From the NCBI GenBank assembly GCA_017744355.1, contig JAGIBK010000002.1, positions 603,001 to 667,000 of the forward strand: 64,000 nucleotides of DNA. Reading direction: 5' to 3'. The notes under the pieces were generated by a model. That model made no database searches and was not told where the DNA came from. It worked only from the letters and a program-made list of their open reading frames with translations. This DNA comes from a bacterium (GTDB lineage: Bacteria; Cyanobacteriota; Sericytochromatia; S15B-MN24; UBA4093). Below are positions 45,678 through 53,392 of the stretch, one piece after another. Both the position numbers and the translations under genes were made by a program. Within the stretch, counting starts at the first letter, position 1, and each line of letters starts with the position of its first letter.

Positions 45678-46748
45678 TTATCTGTCGTTATTATGAAGCA
45701 GATGCGCCGCTGCCGCAAGCACGGCGGCCGTGGTCAGGCAGCGGCTCTGGTGGGGGACCAGCCCGATGGTGTAGTAGTACGGCTCGGCGGCAAATCCCCC
45801 GTCCGGCGCTTGCAGGCTCGCCAGGTATTCCCAGCCCCGGGCCGAGGCCTCCGCCACGGCGGGATCGGAGGCAAGGCAGGCGAGGGCCGAGAGGGCGAAG
45901 GCGGTCTCGAGCGCACCCGCGTGCGCGGGCGTCTCGTAGCGGCCGCCCTGGTCGCGGACCCCGTGTGGCACCACCCGCGCGACCCAGCCGCCCGAGGGAT
46001 CCTGGGAGGCGAGCAGCGCCTCGCGCGCCGCCGCCCGCGAGGCCCGGAACTCTTCGGCCGTCTCGGGCCAGCGACTTTCGACCTGCCGGTAAAGGCGCAG
46101 GGCTTGGTAGGTGCCGTAGGCCGCCCCGTAGTAGTTGTAGGTCTCCCAGATCCCGTTCGCTTGGAGGCTCGCGAGCCACCGGGCGCCGGCGCGAAGTGTC
46201 TCGGCGTGCGCGGGGTCGCCCGTGACGCCGAGCGCCCAGAGCATGTGGGCCGTCACCTCGGGCTGCACCGGGTCGGGGCCCACCCCCCAGCGCCGATCCG
46301 CCTCGACGCGGGCCTCGGGGCTGTCGGCGAGCCAGGTGCGGAAGCGACCGGGGGCCACCGCGTTGGAGGCGAGGGTTTCGAGCGGGGCGATCAGCCGGTC
46401 CTGGTGGGCGCCGACCATGTGAAAGAGGGCGGTGACCACGGCCAAATCGTCCGTGTCGGGCGGGATCTCGGGGCAGAGGTTGTAGTAGCGCCAACCTTGC
46501 GCCTCGCCCAGCATCGCGAACTGCGCGGCCTCGTGCGCGGCGATTGCGCGCACCTCAGGGTCCTCGGGCGAATGGGCGAGCATCCCCAAGAGGACCAGTC
46601 CCACGGGGAACACGCTCGCGATCACCACCGGGTGGCCGTACAGGCCGAACTGGAGATCGAGGGCTTCCTGGAAGCCATCGGCCGCCTGGGCCTTGAGGAA
46701 GGAGAGGGCCTTGGGGCCGATAAGGCGGGCAGCTTGAGCAGTCGTCAT
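45678..46748 (-). CDS. Class II terpene cyclase-like protein (DxDD motif, QW-type repeats)
   Basis: About 356 residues predicted to form alpha/alpha barrels like squalene-hopene and diterpene cyclases. PPDTDDLAVV (Asp98, Asp100, Asp101) matches the DxDD acid motif that protonates the substrate. Later QW-like repeats appear (SLQANGIWETY, SQDPSGGW, SLQAPDGGF). It is far shorter than SHC (about 630) or two-domain diterpene cyclases (about 500), so it may be a single-domain form or inactive. ATG at 46748 has GAGG eight bases upstream; GTG at 46811 is an alternative. Confidence 0.65.
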   Translation of the reverse strand: MTTAQAARLIGPKALSFLKAQAADGFQEALDLQFGLYGHPVVIASVFPVGLVLLGMLAHSPEDPEVRAIAAHEAAQFAMLGEAQGWRYYNLCPEIPPDTDDLAVVTALFHMVGAHQDRLIAPLETLASNAVAPGRFRTWLADSPEARVEADRRWGVGPDPVQPEVTAHMLWALGVTGDPAHAETLRAGARWLASLQANGIWETYNYYGAAYGTYQALRLYRQVESRWPETAEEFRASRAAAREALLASQDPSGGWVARVVPHGVRDQGGRYETPAHAGALETAFALSALACLASDPAVAEASARGWEYLASLQAPDGGFAAEPYYYTIGLVPHQSRCLTTAAVLAAAAHLLHNNDR

Positions 46749-46881
46749 CCGCAGAGCCTCGGTCAATAGGAAGTAAGCGCCGACATGATTTGGCGTGAGC
46801 GGCATCCTCACGATCTCGCCACGATTGAAAAGGGCGATCGATGGTATAAGGCTACTACTCCCTCAAGAGGATGGCAATTCA

Positions 46882-49296
46882 GTGAAACTCAATCGTATCA
46901 ACGCCATCGCCTTCTGGGCCACCGCCACATCCTTGTTGCTCTTGGCGTTGGTCACCCTCCTGCTGGCGACGACTTCGATCAACCGCCCCTTTCCAGGGTT
47001 CGTCGTGCTGGGCAACAACACGGTCGACTCGATCGCGTCTGCCCGCTGGACGGGCTTCCAGCGCGGGATCAAGCAGGTGGACCGGGTCGTGGCGATCCAG
47101 GACAAGCCGATCAAGACCAGCGCCGAGCTGCGCCGGATGGTCGCCTCGCATCCCGTGGGCACCCCGCTCAAATACACGATCGAGCGCCCCGAAGCCGGCG
47201 GCTTCAAGACCATGACCCTGGTCATCCCCACCCAGACCTTCACCCCCTTCGACTTCGTCGGGTTCTTCATGACGTTCTGGGTGGTGGGCCTGTTCCACAT
47301 CGTGGTGGGGATTCTCGTCTCCCTGGTCAAGCCCGGGGATCCCATCGCCCGTGCCCACTTCATCTTCTGCATGGTCTTCGGCGGCTTCGCCCTGACCAAC
47401 TTCGACGGCCTCACCACTCACGTCTTCACGGCCTTTCCGCACAACCCGTGCTTCGCCCTGATCGGGGCGGTGGCCCTGAACCTCGCCTTCTTGGTCCCGC
47501 GGCCGGTGCCCCTGGTCCAGCGGCACCCTTGGCTCATTCCCCTGAACCTGGTGGCGGGCCTGGCCTTCATGGCCTACATCATCGCTAGCTTCCACAACCC
47601 GGAGCGCTGGCCCCAGGCCTTCGCGGCCCTCACCTTCGTCTCGTCCGCGACGATCCTGCTGATCCCGGCCTCCTCGGTCTGGGCCCGCCTGAGCGCGACG
47701 AGCACCCCGCAGATCAAGAAGCAGGCGAACATCATCCTGTGGGGGGCGCTCGCCGCCTTCTTCCCGGCGATCGTGGTCAACGCCGTGGCTCTGCTCGGGA
47801 TCACGGTGCCAGGCAGCGAGCTGACCTACTTCGCGATGGTCCTCTTCCCCGCGGCCGTCGCCTACACCATCGTCCGGCATCGCCTGTTCGACATCGACGT
47901 CATCATCAAGCGCACCGTCACCTACTCGGTGATGTCGGTGGCGCTGGCGGCGGCCTACTTCGTCCTGACCCTCGGGATCCGGAGCCTGTTCGGCACTGGC
48001 GGCCAGATGGATCCGGCGAGCATCATCGCGACCGGCGTGGTCGTGCTCCTGGTCGCGCCTTTGCGCGATCGCACCAAGGTGCTGGTCGACAAGCTCTTCT
48101 TCCGCAGCGGCTACGACCCGGCGCGCCTTTTGACCGACTTCGGCGATCGCGCCCGTGAGACCTTCGATCCCCAGGAGCTGCTCCGCGCCTTCGCTTCCAG
48201 CCTCGAGCATGCGCTCCACCCGACTTACGTGGCGGTGCTGATCCAGGACGCGACGGGCGGCCAACTGGTGCTGCGTGAGAGTCGGGGCCTCGCCCTTTCG
48301 GGCGGCGTCGTCCTGGATACGGCGGATCCGGCCCTCCAGGCGCTGCTCACCCCTCGCGGCCCCTCGATCAGCCAGGACCCCATCGATCTGCCAGGGATGC
48401 CCGCGGCGACGGCCACCCCCCTGCGCCTCAAGGAGGAGCTGGTGGGCCTGGTGCTGGTCGGTCCCCGCAAGAGCGACCAGCCCTTCAACTCGACGGACCG
48501 CACCCTGCTCATGGGCCTCGGCCAGCAGCTCGCGCTCTGGATCAAGAACGCCGAGCTCTTCGGTCAGCTTGCCGGTCAGGCGCGTCTCAAGCGCGAGCTG
48601 GAAATCGCCCACGAGGTCCAGACGGGCCTCTTGCCGACCTCGCTGCCCGCCATGCACGGGGTGGAGTTCGCCGCCACCTCGATCCCGGCCCTCGAGGTCG
48701 GGGGGGACTTCTACGACGTGATCCAGGTGGACGAGCACCGCTTCGGGGTGCTGATTGGGGACGTGTCGGGCAAGGGGGTGCCGGCGGCCCTCCTGATGGC
48801 CATGACCCTCGTCATCTTCCGGTCCATCGCGCGGGGTAACCCCTCGGCCGCCGACGTCATGGCCAAGGCCAACGAGCTGATCTACCTGAACCGCCCCTCG
48901 CGCAAGATGTTCGTGACGGCCTTCTACGCGGTCTACGACTCGCGCGATCGCACCCTCACCTATGCCAACGCGGGCAATCCCCTACCCATCGGCACCAGCG
49001 GCCGCCTGGAGGCCAAGGGGGTGTCGCTCGGCATGTTCCCGACGGCGACCTATGACGGCAACACGGCCGTCATAGCCCCGGGCGAGCTGCTCGTGCTGTA
49101 CAGCGACGGCGTAGAGGATGCGATCAGCCCGAGCAGCGAGCAGTTCGGAGAGGAGCGCCTCGCCGAGATCGTCTTCGCCAACCGGAAGGCCGCGCCCAAG
49201 GAGGTCGAGGAGCGGATCCTGGAGACCATCCGCACCTTCTCGGAAGGCTCGGATCAGTTCGACGACATCACCCTGGTGACCCTGCGGGCGAACTAG
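46882..49296 (+). CDS. Membrane PDZ/GAF/PP2C (SpoIIE-type) phosphatase, RsbU-like
   Basis: An 804-residue protein: one N-terminal membrane helix, an extracytoplasmic PDZ-like domain (about 45-120; IKQVDRVVAIQDKPI), seven or so membrane helices (about 130-420), a GAF domain (about 440-600), a coiled linker, and a SpoIIE PP2C phosphatase (from about 605) with GGDFYD, GDVSGKGVPAAL and SDQFDDITL metal sites. It probably dephosphorylates the STAS protein encoded nearby. GTG at 46882 is chosen; a longer start at 46795 would overlap the divergent cyclase gene. Confidence 0.85.
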   Translation: MKLNRINAIAFWATATSLLLLALVTLLLATTSINRPFPGFVVLGNNTVDSIASARWTGFQRGIKQVDRVVAIQDKPIKTSAELRRMVASHPVGTPLKYTIERPEAGGFKTMTLVIPTQTFTPFDFVGFFMTFWVVGLFHIVVGILVSLVKPGDPIARAHFIFCMVFGGFALTNFDGLTTHVFTAFPHNPCFALIGAVALNLAFLVPRPVPLVQRHPWLIPLNLVAGLAFMAYIIASFHNPERWPQAFAALTFVSSATILLIPASSVWARLSATSTPQIKKQANIILWGALAAFFPAIVVNAVALLGITVPGSELTYFAMVLFPAAVAYTIVRHRLFDIDVIIKRTVTYSVMSVALAAAYFVLTLGIRSLFGTGGQMDPASIIATGVVVLLVAPLRDRTKVLVDKLFFRSGYDPARLLTDFGDRARETFDPQELLRAFASSLEHALHPTYVAVLIQDATGGQLVLRESRGLALSGGVVLDTADPALQALLTPRGPSISQDPIDLPGMPAATATPLRLKEELVGLVLVGPRKSDQPFNSTDRTLLMGLGQQLALWIKNAELFGQLAGQARLKRELEIAHEVQTGLLPTSLPAMHGVEFAATSIPALEVGGDFYDVIQVDEHRFGVLIGDVSGKGVPAALLMAMTLVIFRSIARGNPSAADVMAKANELIYLNRPSRKMFVTAFYAVYDSRDRTLTYANAGNPLPIGTSGRLEAKGVSLGMFPTATYDGNTAVIAPGELLVLYSDGVEDAISPSSEQFGEERLAEIVFANRKAAPKEVEERILETIRTFSEGSDQFDDITLVTLRAN

Positions 49297-49314
49297 CTTT
49301 GGGGAAAATCAAAA

Positions 49315-49345
49315 GGGCCGGGTCGGCTTCCAGTCGACCCGGCCC
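49315..49345. terminator. Bidirectional terminator hairpin
   Basis: An 11-bp stem (GGGCCGGGTCG) closes a short loop, with AAAA before and TATTTATTTA after. It lies between the convergent PP2C gene and the RiPP-locus ASKHA gene. Confidence 0.7.
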
Positions 49346-49354
49346 GCTATTTAT

Positions 49355-50476
49355 TTAGACGCTCAGGGGCTGCGGGGTGCCGCTCAGGCTCTCGAGCCCC
49401 TTGAGAGCCGCGCCGTAGGCGGTGGAGACTGCGCTCAGCTCGGGCCCCAGTACATCTTCCAGGTCCCGGATGCGGTCGTGGGGCACGCCGCAGGCGAGCA
49501 GCGCGGGCCGCGCGAGCGCGTCCTTGCCGAGGCCCATGACCGCCGCTTCGAGCTCCTTGGGATGCCCGAGCCCCGCCTGGGCCGCCACGCGGGCGATCCC
49601 CTCGGCGACGCGCGCGATGAGCTGCCGGTGGAGGTTGTCGGCGAGCGCGACGAGCTCCGCCTCGCTCAAGAGCTCTCGATCCAGGCCGAAGGCCTGGGCC
49701 AGATCGGCGAACGCGGCCTCGCGGCTCGGGTAGCGTCCGAAGTAGGCATGCGTCGCTGCAAGCTCGGCGGGCACCAGGTCCAGGATCCGGGTGAGGCACT
49801 CGGTGGCGCCCATCCGAGGATAGAGGGGGTAGGCGCGGCCGCCGGCTGAGGCCTGCTTCGTGACATAGTCGAGCGGGGTGGCCGTCATGCCGTACCACAT
49901 CAGGCGCTGGGTCTCGAGCCGCGAGAGGTTGTAGCCGTCCGGATCCGCCAGCGAGGCGCTCTCGATGGATCCGTCGAGAATGGCGATCACGTCGGTCGAG
50001 GTCGTCCCCACGTCCACGCTGAGCCCGTGCTTGACGAGCTTGCTCGCGAGGTACGCCGACCCCCAGAACTTGGTGGCGGCGAAGCGCAGCACTTGGTGCC
50101 CTTCCAGGCCGAGCGCCTCTTCGCTCCGGTAGAGCGCGCCGTCGGCGCCGACCAAAAAGGCGCGCCCCTCGAAGAGGCTTTCGGCCATGCGAGCGGTGTG
50201 GTGCAGGGCGTGCCGGAAGCTGGGGTAGCTGTAGAAGTGGCTGGTCGAGAGGATCACCCGGTCCAGGTCGCGCACCGAGCAGCCCGCCTCGGCGAGAAAG
50301 GCGGTCGCGGTGGCCATGAGCCCCGCCTCGAAGTCGAGGCTGCGATCGGGCATGAGGGCCTGGGTGTAGGGCAATCCGTAGCTCGCCCACCGCGCGCGCG
50401 GCGCCGGGGAGGCGGCTTCGAGGAGAACGTACTTGACCTTGGCGTTGCCCAGGTCGATGCCGAGGATGCGTGTCAT
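49355..50476 (-). CDS. Hydantoinase/oxoprolinase-type ASKHA protein of the RiPP-like operon
   Basis: A 373-residue actin-fold ATP-binding protein. Phosphate-1 loop ILGIDLGNAKVKYV at the N-terminus and phosphate-2 loop LSVDVGTTSTDVIAI in the middle are typical of the hydantoinase A family, including the uncharacterised one-carbon-pathway branch. It starts five bases after the radical SAM gene and ends the operon before a hairpin. A role in peptide activation, cyclisation or hydrolysis is possible but unproven. Confidence 0.75.
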   Translation of the reverse strand: MTRILGIDLGNAKVKYVLLEAASPAPRARWASYGLPYTQALMPDRSLDFEAGLMATATAFLAEAGCSVRDLDRVILSTSHFYSYPSFRHALHHTARMAESLFEGRAFLVGADGALYRSEEALGLEGHQVLRFAATKFWGSAYLASKLVKHGLSVDVGTTSTDVIAILDGSIESASLADPDGYNLSRLETQRLMWYGMTATPLDYVTKQASAGGRAYPLYPRMGATECLTRILDLVPAELAATHAYFGRYPSREAAFADLAQAFGLDRELLSEAELVALADNLHRQLIARVAEGIARVAAQAGLGHPKELEAAVMGLGKDALARPALLACGVPHDRIRDLEDVLGPELSAVSTAYGAALKGLESLSGTPQPLSV

Positions 50477-50481
50477 GGGCC

Positions 50482-51558
50482 CTAGCCTACCATCGGGAGG
50501 GCGAGCGCGTCAGGGGCGTCGAGCCGCTCGCCCTGGCCCGGCTCGTACCAGCAGTGGGGGTCGGGGGCCATGTAGTCGCCGGTCGTGCCGTAGGCCGCCG
50601 CTCGGGACCCCCCGCCGCAGACCTCGAACAGCTCGCAGCTCGCGCACTTGCCGGTGATGCGCCGGGTGCGCAGTTCTTCGAGCACCGGGTGGGCCCACAC
50701 CGCTTCGAGGCTCGTCTCGCGCACGTTGCCGATCACGATGGGGGTGCGTCGGCCGGCGTAGGCGGTGCCGTCCGCGTCCAGGGCCATGAAGGAAATCCCC
50801 TCTTCGCTGTGGAAGATGTGGGGGTAGGACAGGGAGAAGGCGCGGTCGAAGCCCGCGTCCCGGATCTCGGTCCGGGTGAAGGGCGATTGGGCGGCCTCCT
50901 GGGCGATGGCGTCGAGGGCCGCGCGGTACTCGGCACCGGTGAGCTGGCGCAGGCGAGCACCCGGCCCGATGGCGATGAGGCGCGCGAAGGAGAGCACGCG
51001 GACCCCCTCGTGGTTGGCGAGCGCGTAGAAGGGGGCGATGGCCGTGTCGTTGACCCCCGGCATGAGGGTGACCTTGAACATCACCTCGATCCCCTCGGCG
51101 CGGAGGTTGCGCACCCCCGTCAGGGCGCGTTCGAAGTTGCCACGCCCGCGGATGCGGTCGTGAGTCTCGGGGGTAGGGCCGTCCAGCGAGACCTGGACCC
51201 CCAGGATCCCCCAGGCCTTGAGGGCGGCGGCCATCTCGGGGGTGATGAGGGTGCCGTTGGTGTTGAGGTGGGTCACGATGCCCAGCGACTGAGCGACCTT
51301 GACGAGCAGCCCCAGGTCGGGGCGCGAGAGCGGCTCGCCGCCGCTGAACAGGACGTTGGGCTCGCGACCGAGCCGCGCGGCCAGGTCGCGGACCTGATGC
51401 AAGATGCCGATCAGCTCCTCGGTGCTGTACTCGTCAGGAAAGGCGGTACGCACGTCCCGGTAGCAATGGCGACACGAAAGGTTGCAGCGGTTGGTCACCG
51501 AGATCTGGACGAAGAACTCTCGCTCGGGAGCCGGCTCCATGGTCGTGGGATCCTGCAT
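50482..51558 (-). CDS. Radical SAM/SPASM-type peptide maturase
   Basis: A 358-residue radical SAM enzyme. The core 4Fe-4S motif is CNLSCRHC (Cys25, 29, 32), followed by GGEP and NTNGTL. The C-terminal extension has CASCELFEVC (Cys305, 308, 314) and Cys336 in DPHCWY, a SPASM/twitch-like set; the first SPASM cysteines are missing, so one auxiliary cluster is likely. PqqE, AhbC/NirJ and RiPP maturases share this form. It follows a short precursor-like gene through a terminator-like hairpin. GGAGG precedes the ATG. A heme-pathway role is the main alternative. Confidence 0.87.
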   Translation of the reverse strand: MQDPTTMEPAPEREFFVQISVTNRCNLSCRHCYRDVRTAFPDEYSTEELIGILHQVRDLAARLGREPNVLFSGGEPLSRPDLGLLVKVAQSLGIVTHLNTNGTLITPEMAAALKAWGILGVQVSLDGPTPETHDRIRGRGNFERALTGVRNLRAEGIEVMFKVTLMPGVNDTAIAPFYALANHEGVRVLSFARLIAIGPGARLRQLTGAEYRAALDAIAQEAAQSPFTRTEIRDAGFDRAFSLSYPHIFHSEEGISFMALDADGTAYAGRRTPIVIGNVRETSLEAVWAHPVLEELRTRRITGKCASCELFEVCGGGSRAAAYGTTGDYMAPDPHCWYEPGQGERLDAPDALALPMVG

Positions 51559-51572
51559 GCGCCTCCGCCTTC

Positions 51573-51605
51573 AAAAACAGGCAGGGGAGCCACGGCTCCC
51601 CTGCC
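51573..51605 (-). terminator. Attenuator-type terminator between precursor and maturase genes
   Basis: GGCAGGGGAGCC and its complement form a tight hairpin at 51580-51605. On the minus strand it is followed by TG and five T residues. It lies 26 bases after the precursor stop and before the radical SAM gene, as in many RiPP operons that need excess precursor. Confidence 0.7.
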
Positions 51606-51631
51606 CTTTCTTACCCGTCTCGTTGGGGATC

Positions 51632-51877
51632 TTAGCAGGCGGGGGTGGCGCCGCCGGTCGGGTCGCCCTTGCCCGCCGCGATGCGGCTCTCGAGCGTCAT
51701 GGGGTCGACCGCGCGCAGGTAACGGTAGCTGGCCTTGAGGGATTCGCGTTCGGCACCGCTCAGGGCGATTTCGTTGGCCGAGAGGGTACCATCGAAGTCG
51801 GTTTCGAGCGACGCGCGCAGATCCTGGTCGACGGCGACGCGGTTGACGAAATCGATAAGCTTGCTGTTGGTGAGCAT
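51632..51877 (-). CDS. Candidate RiPP precursor peptide
   Basis: An 81-residue peptide. ATG at 51877 is preceded by GAGGAGG at eight bases. The N-terminal half resembles Nif11-type leaders (KLIDFVNRVAVDQDLRASL, acidic and helical). The C-terminus is short and Gly-rich with a GG and a final Cys (GDPTGGATPAC). Cys81 is the only cysteine; Tyr51 and Tyr53 are other possible modification sites. Its position before a radical SAM gene, with a hairpin between, fits a precursor. It could instead be a small carrier or chaperone; no export signal is seen. Confidence 0.65.
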   Translation of the reverse strand: MLTNSKLIDFVNRVAVDQDLRASLETDFDGTLSANEIALSGAERESLKASYRYLRAVDPMTLESRIAAGKGDPTGGATPAC

Positions 51878-51988
51878 TCGTACATCCTCCTCGTGTTGCG
51901 GAGCTGAGTCCGGTCCGTTACTCATCTACTACCCGCTTCCTAACACCTCTCTAACGCCTTTTCGCTTGCTTTAATCAACTATTCACGG

Positions 51989-52022
51989 GAATGTTGCATT
52001 CGTTCATCCTGGTGCAATATTC
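51989..52022. promoter_or_regulatory. Inverted repeat in the divergent RiPP promoter region
   Basis: GAATGTTGCA (51989-51998) and TGCAATATTC (52013-52022) match as complements with one wobble position, 14 bases apart. They lie between the precursor and M50 protease genes, and the plus-strand TTGCAT could be part of a -35. Candidate operator for both promoters. Confidence 0.45.
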
Positions 52023-52076
52023 ACGCAATCTTTCTTTCCGGCTGCATCGAACTTCAAACGGGGTACAAGAGCCAAC

Positions 52077-53258
52077 ATGCAGCAGTTCGAGCCGTCTCAC
52101 ACGATGCCGCCGCTTGCCGAAGCCTTGCTCGCTCAGCCCCTGGGCCCCGAGCCCGTGTGGTCCATGCTCGGCCACTTGGCTTGGCATCCCGAGTGCCTCG
52201 TCAGCGACCTCTCGCAGGGCGGCGAGCGTTTCGTCATCGCGGGCGTCGCCCGCTACGGAACCTACCTTCGCTTTTCGGTGGCGGACCACGCTTTGGCCGA
52301 AGCCCTCGTGAAAGCCACCGACTACCCGGAGCTGCTCACGGGGGCCTGGCAATCGGCGGGATGTCTCGTCGCTCCTTCCCAGGTGGCGGTGTTCGCGACG
52401 CGCTTGCTCGAATCTGGCCTGATCTACGACCGGCGCAAGCCCCCCCAGCGGCCGCGACCAGCGCGGACCTGGCGCGACGCGGTGCAGTGGAAGGTGCCCC
52501 TCTGGGACCCGACGCCCCTGCTCGATTTTTTGGCGCCGGTGCTGCGCTCGACTTCGCGCGCGGGCTTCTTGTGGGGCGTCTGGGTGCCGCTGCTCGTCCT
52601 GGCCACCGTCCTGGTCTTCGGGGCCTGGGGAGAGGTCTCGGGCGAGATCACCCGCCTCTTCGGCCTCAAGGAGCCCTATGCCCTCGCGTGGATCTACGGC
52701 CTGCTCTTTCTGACCCTGGCGCTGCACGAGTTCGGCCATGCGGCGGTCTGCTACGCCCTGGGGGCACCCGTCCGGCAGATCGGGGTCATGCTATACATGG
52801 GGATGCCCTTTGGCTATTGCGACGTCAGTGCCGCCCACCTCTTGCCTCGCAAGCGCGATCGCATCGCCGTGAGCCTCGGCGGCCTCTATTATCAGATGGG
52901 GCTCGGGGCCCTCGCCGTGCTCGTGTGGGCGGCGATCCCCAGCGGGGAGCCCGCCCGGGCGATCGCCCTCAAGCTCGCCATCGTCGCGAGCACCTCGATC
53001 GTCTTCGACCTCAACCCCTTCGCCAAGTTGGACGGTTACTACGTGCTCGCGGACTGGCTCGGGATTCCCAACCTGCGCGATCGCTCCTTTGCCTATCTTC
53101 ACGCACGCCTCAGAAGGGAACCCGGCGAGCGCCTCGCTCCTGGCGAGCGACGCCTCTTCTTGGGGTACGCGATCTTGGGCTGCCTGGCCAGCGCCGGGCT
53201 ATTGGTCCTGGGTGTGCTCTGGTGGCGACGCGTCCTGACGAGCGGCGTGCTGGGGTAA
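52077..53258 (+). CDS. M50-type membrane zinc metalloprotease, putative peptide protease/exporter
   Basis: A 393-residue membrane protein. The zinc site is HEFGH (217-221) in a helix, with the third ligand in NPFAKLDGYY (Asp319); about six membrane helices surround them. This pattern is shared with putative peptide zinc metalloproteases of RiPP and bacteriocin loci (YydH-like). The first 120 residues look like a PqqD/RRE-type winged helix (YLRFSVADHAL, FATRLLESGLIYD) that could bind the leader peptide. It is divergent from the precursor gene. Substrate assignment is inference. Confidence 0.82.
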   Translation: MQQFEPSHTMPPLAEALLAQPLGPEPVWSMLGHLAWHPECLVSDLSQGGERFVIAGVARYGTYLRFSVADHALAEALVKATDYPELLTGAWQSAGCLVAPSQVAVFATRLLESGLIYDRRKPPQRPRPARTWRDAVQWKVPLWDPTPLLDFLAPVLRSTSRAGFLWGVWVPLLVLATVLVFGAWGEVSGEITRLFGLKEPYALAWIYGLLFLTLALHEFGHAAVCYALGAPVRQIGVMLYMGMPFGYCDVSAAHLLPRKRDRIAVSLGGLYYQMGLGALAVLVWAAIPSGEPARAIALKLAIVASTSIVFDLNPFAKLDGYYVLADWLGIPNLRDRSFAYLHARLRREPGERLAPGERRLFLGYAILGCLASAGLLVLGVLWWRRVLTSGVLG

Positions 53259-53392
53259 AGCGGCCAATATTGCGCAAAAATTAAATCTCGCCTGTCTGGC
53301 TTTTTCGTTGAGAGATCGTGAAGGTTGCGAGGTATAAGCCCTCCAGGAACGCTTGTATGGCGTTCGAGATTCGCAGTGCGAAGGAGGGCAGG

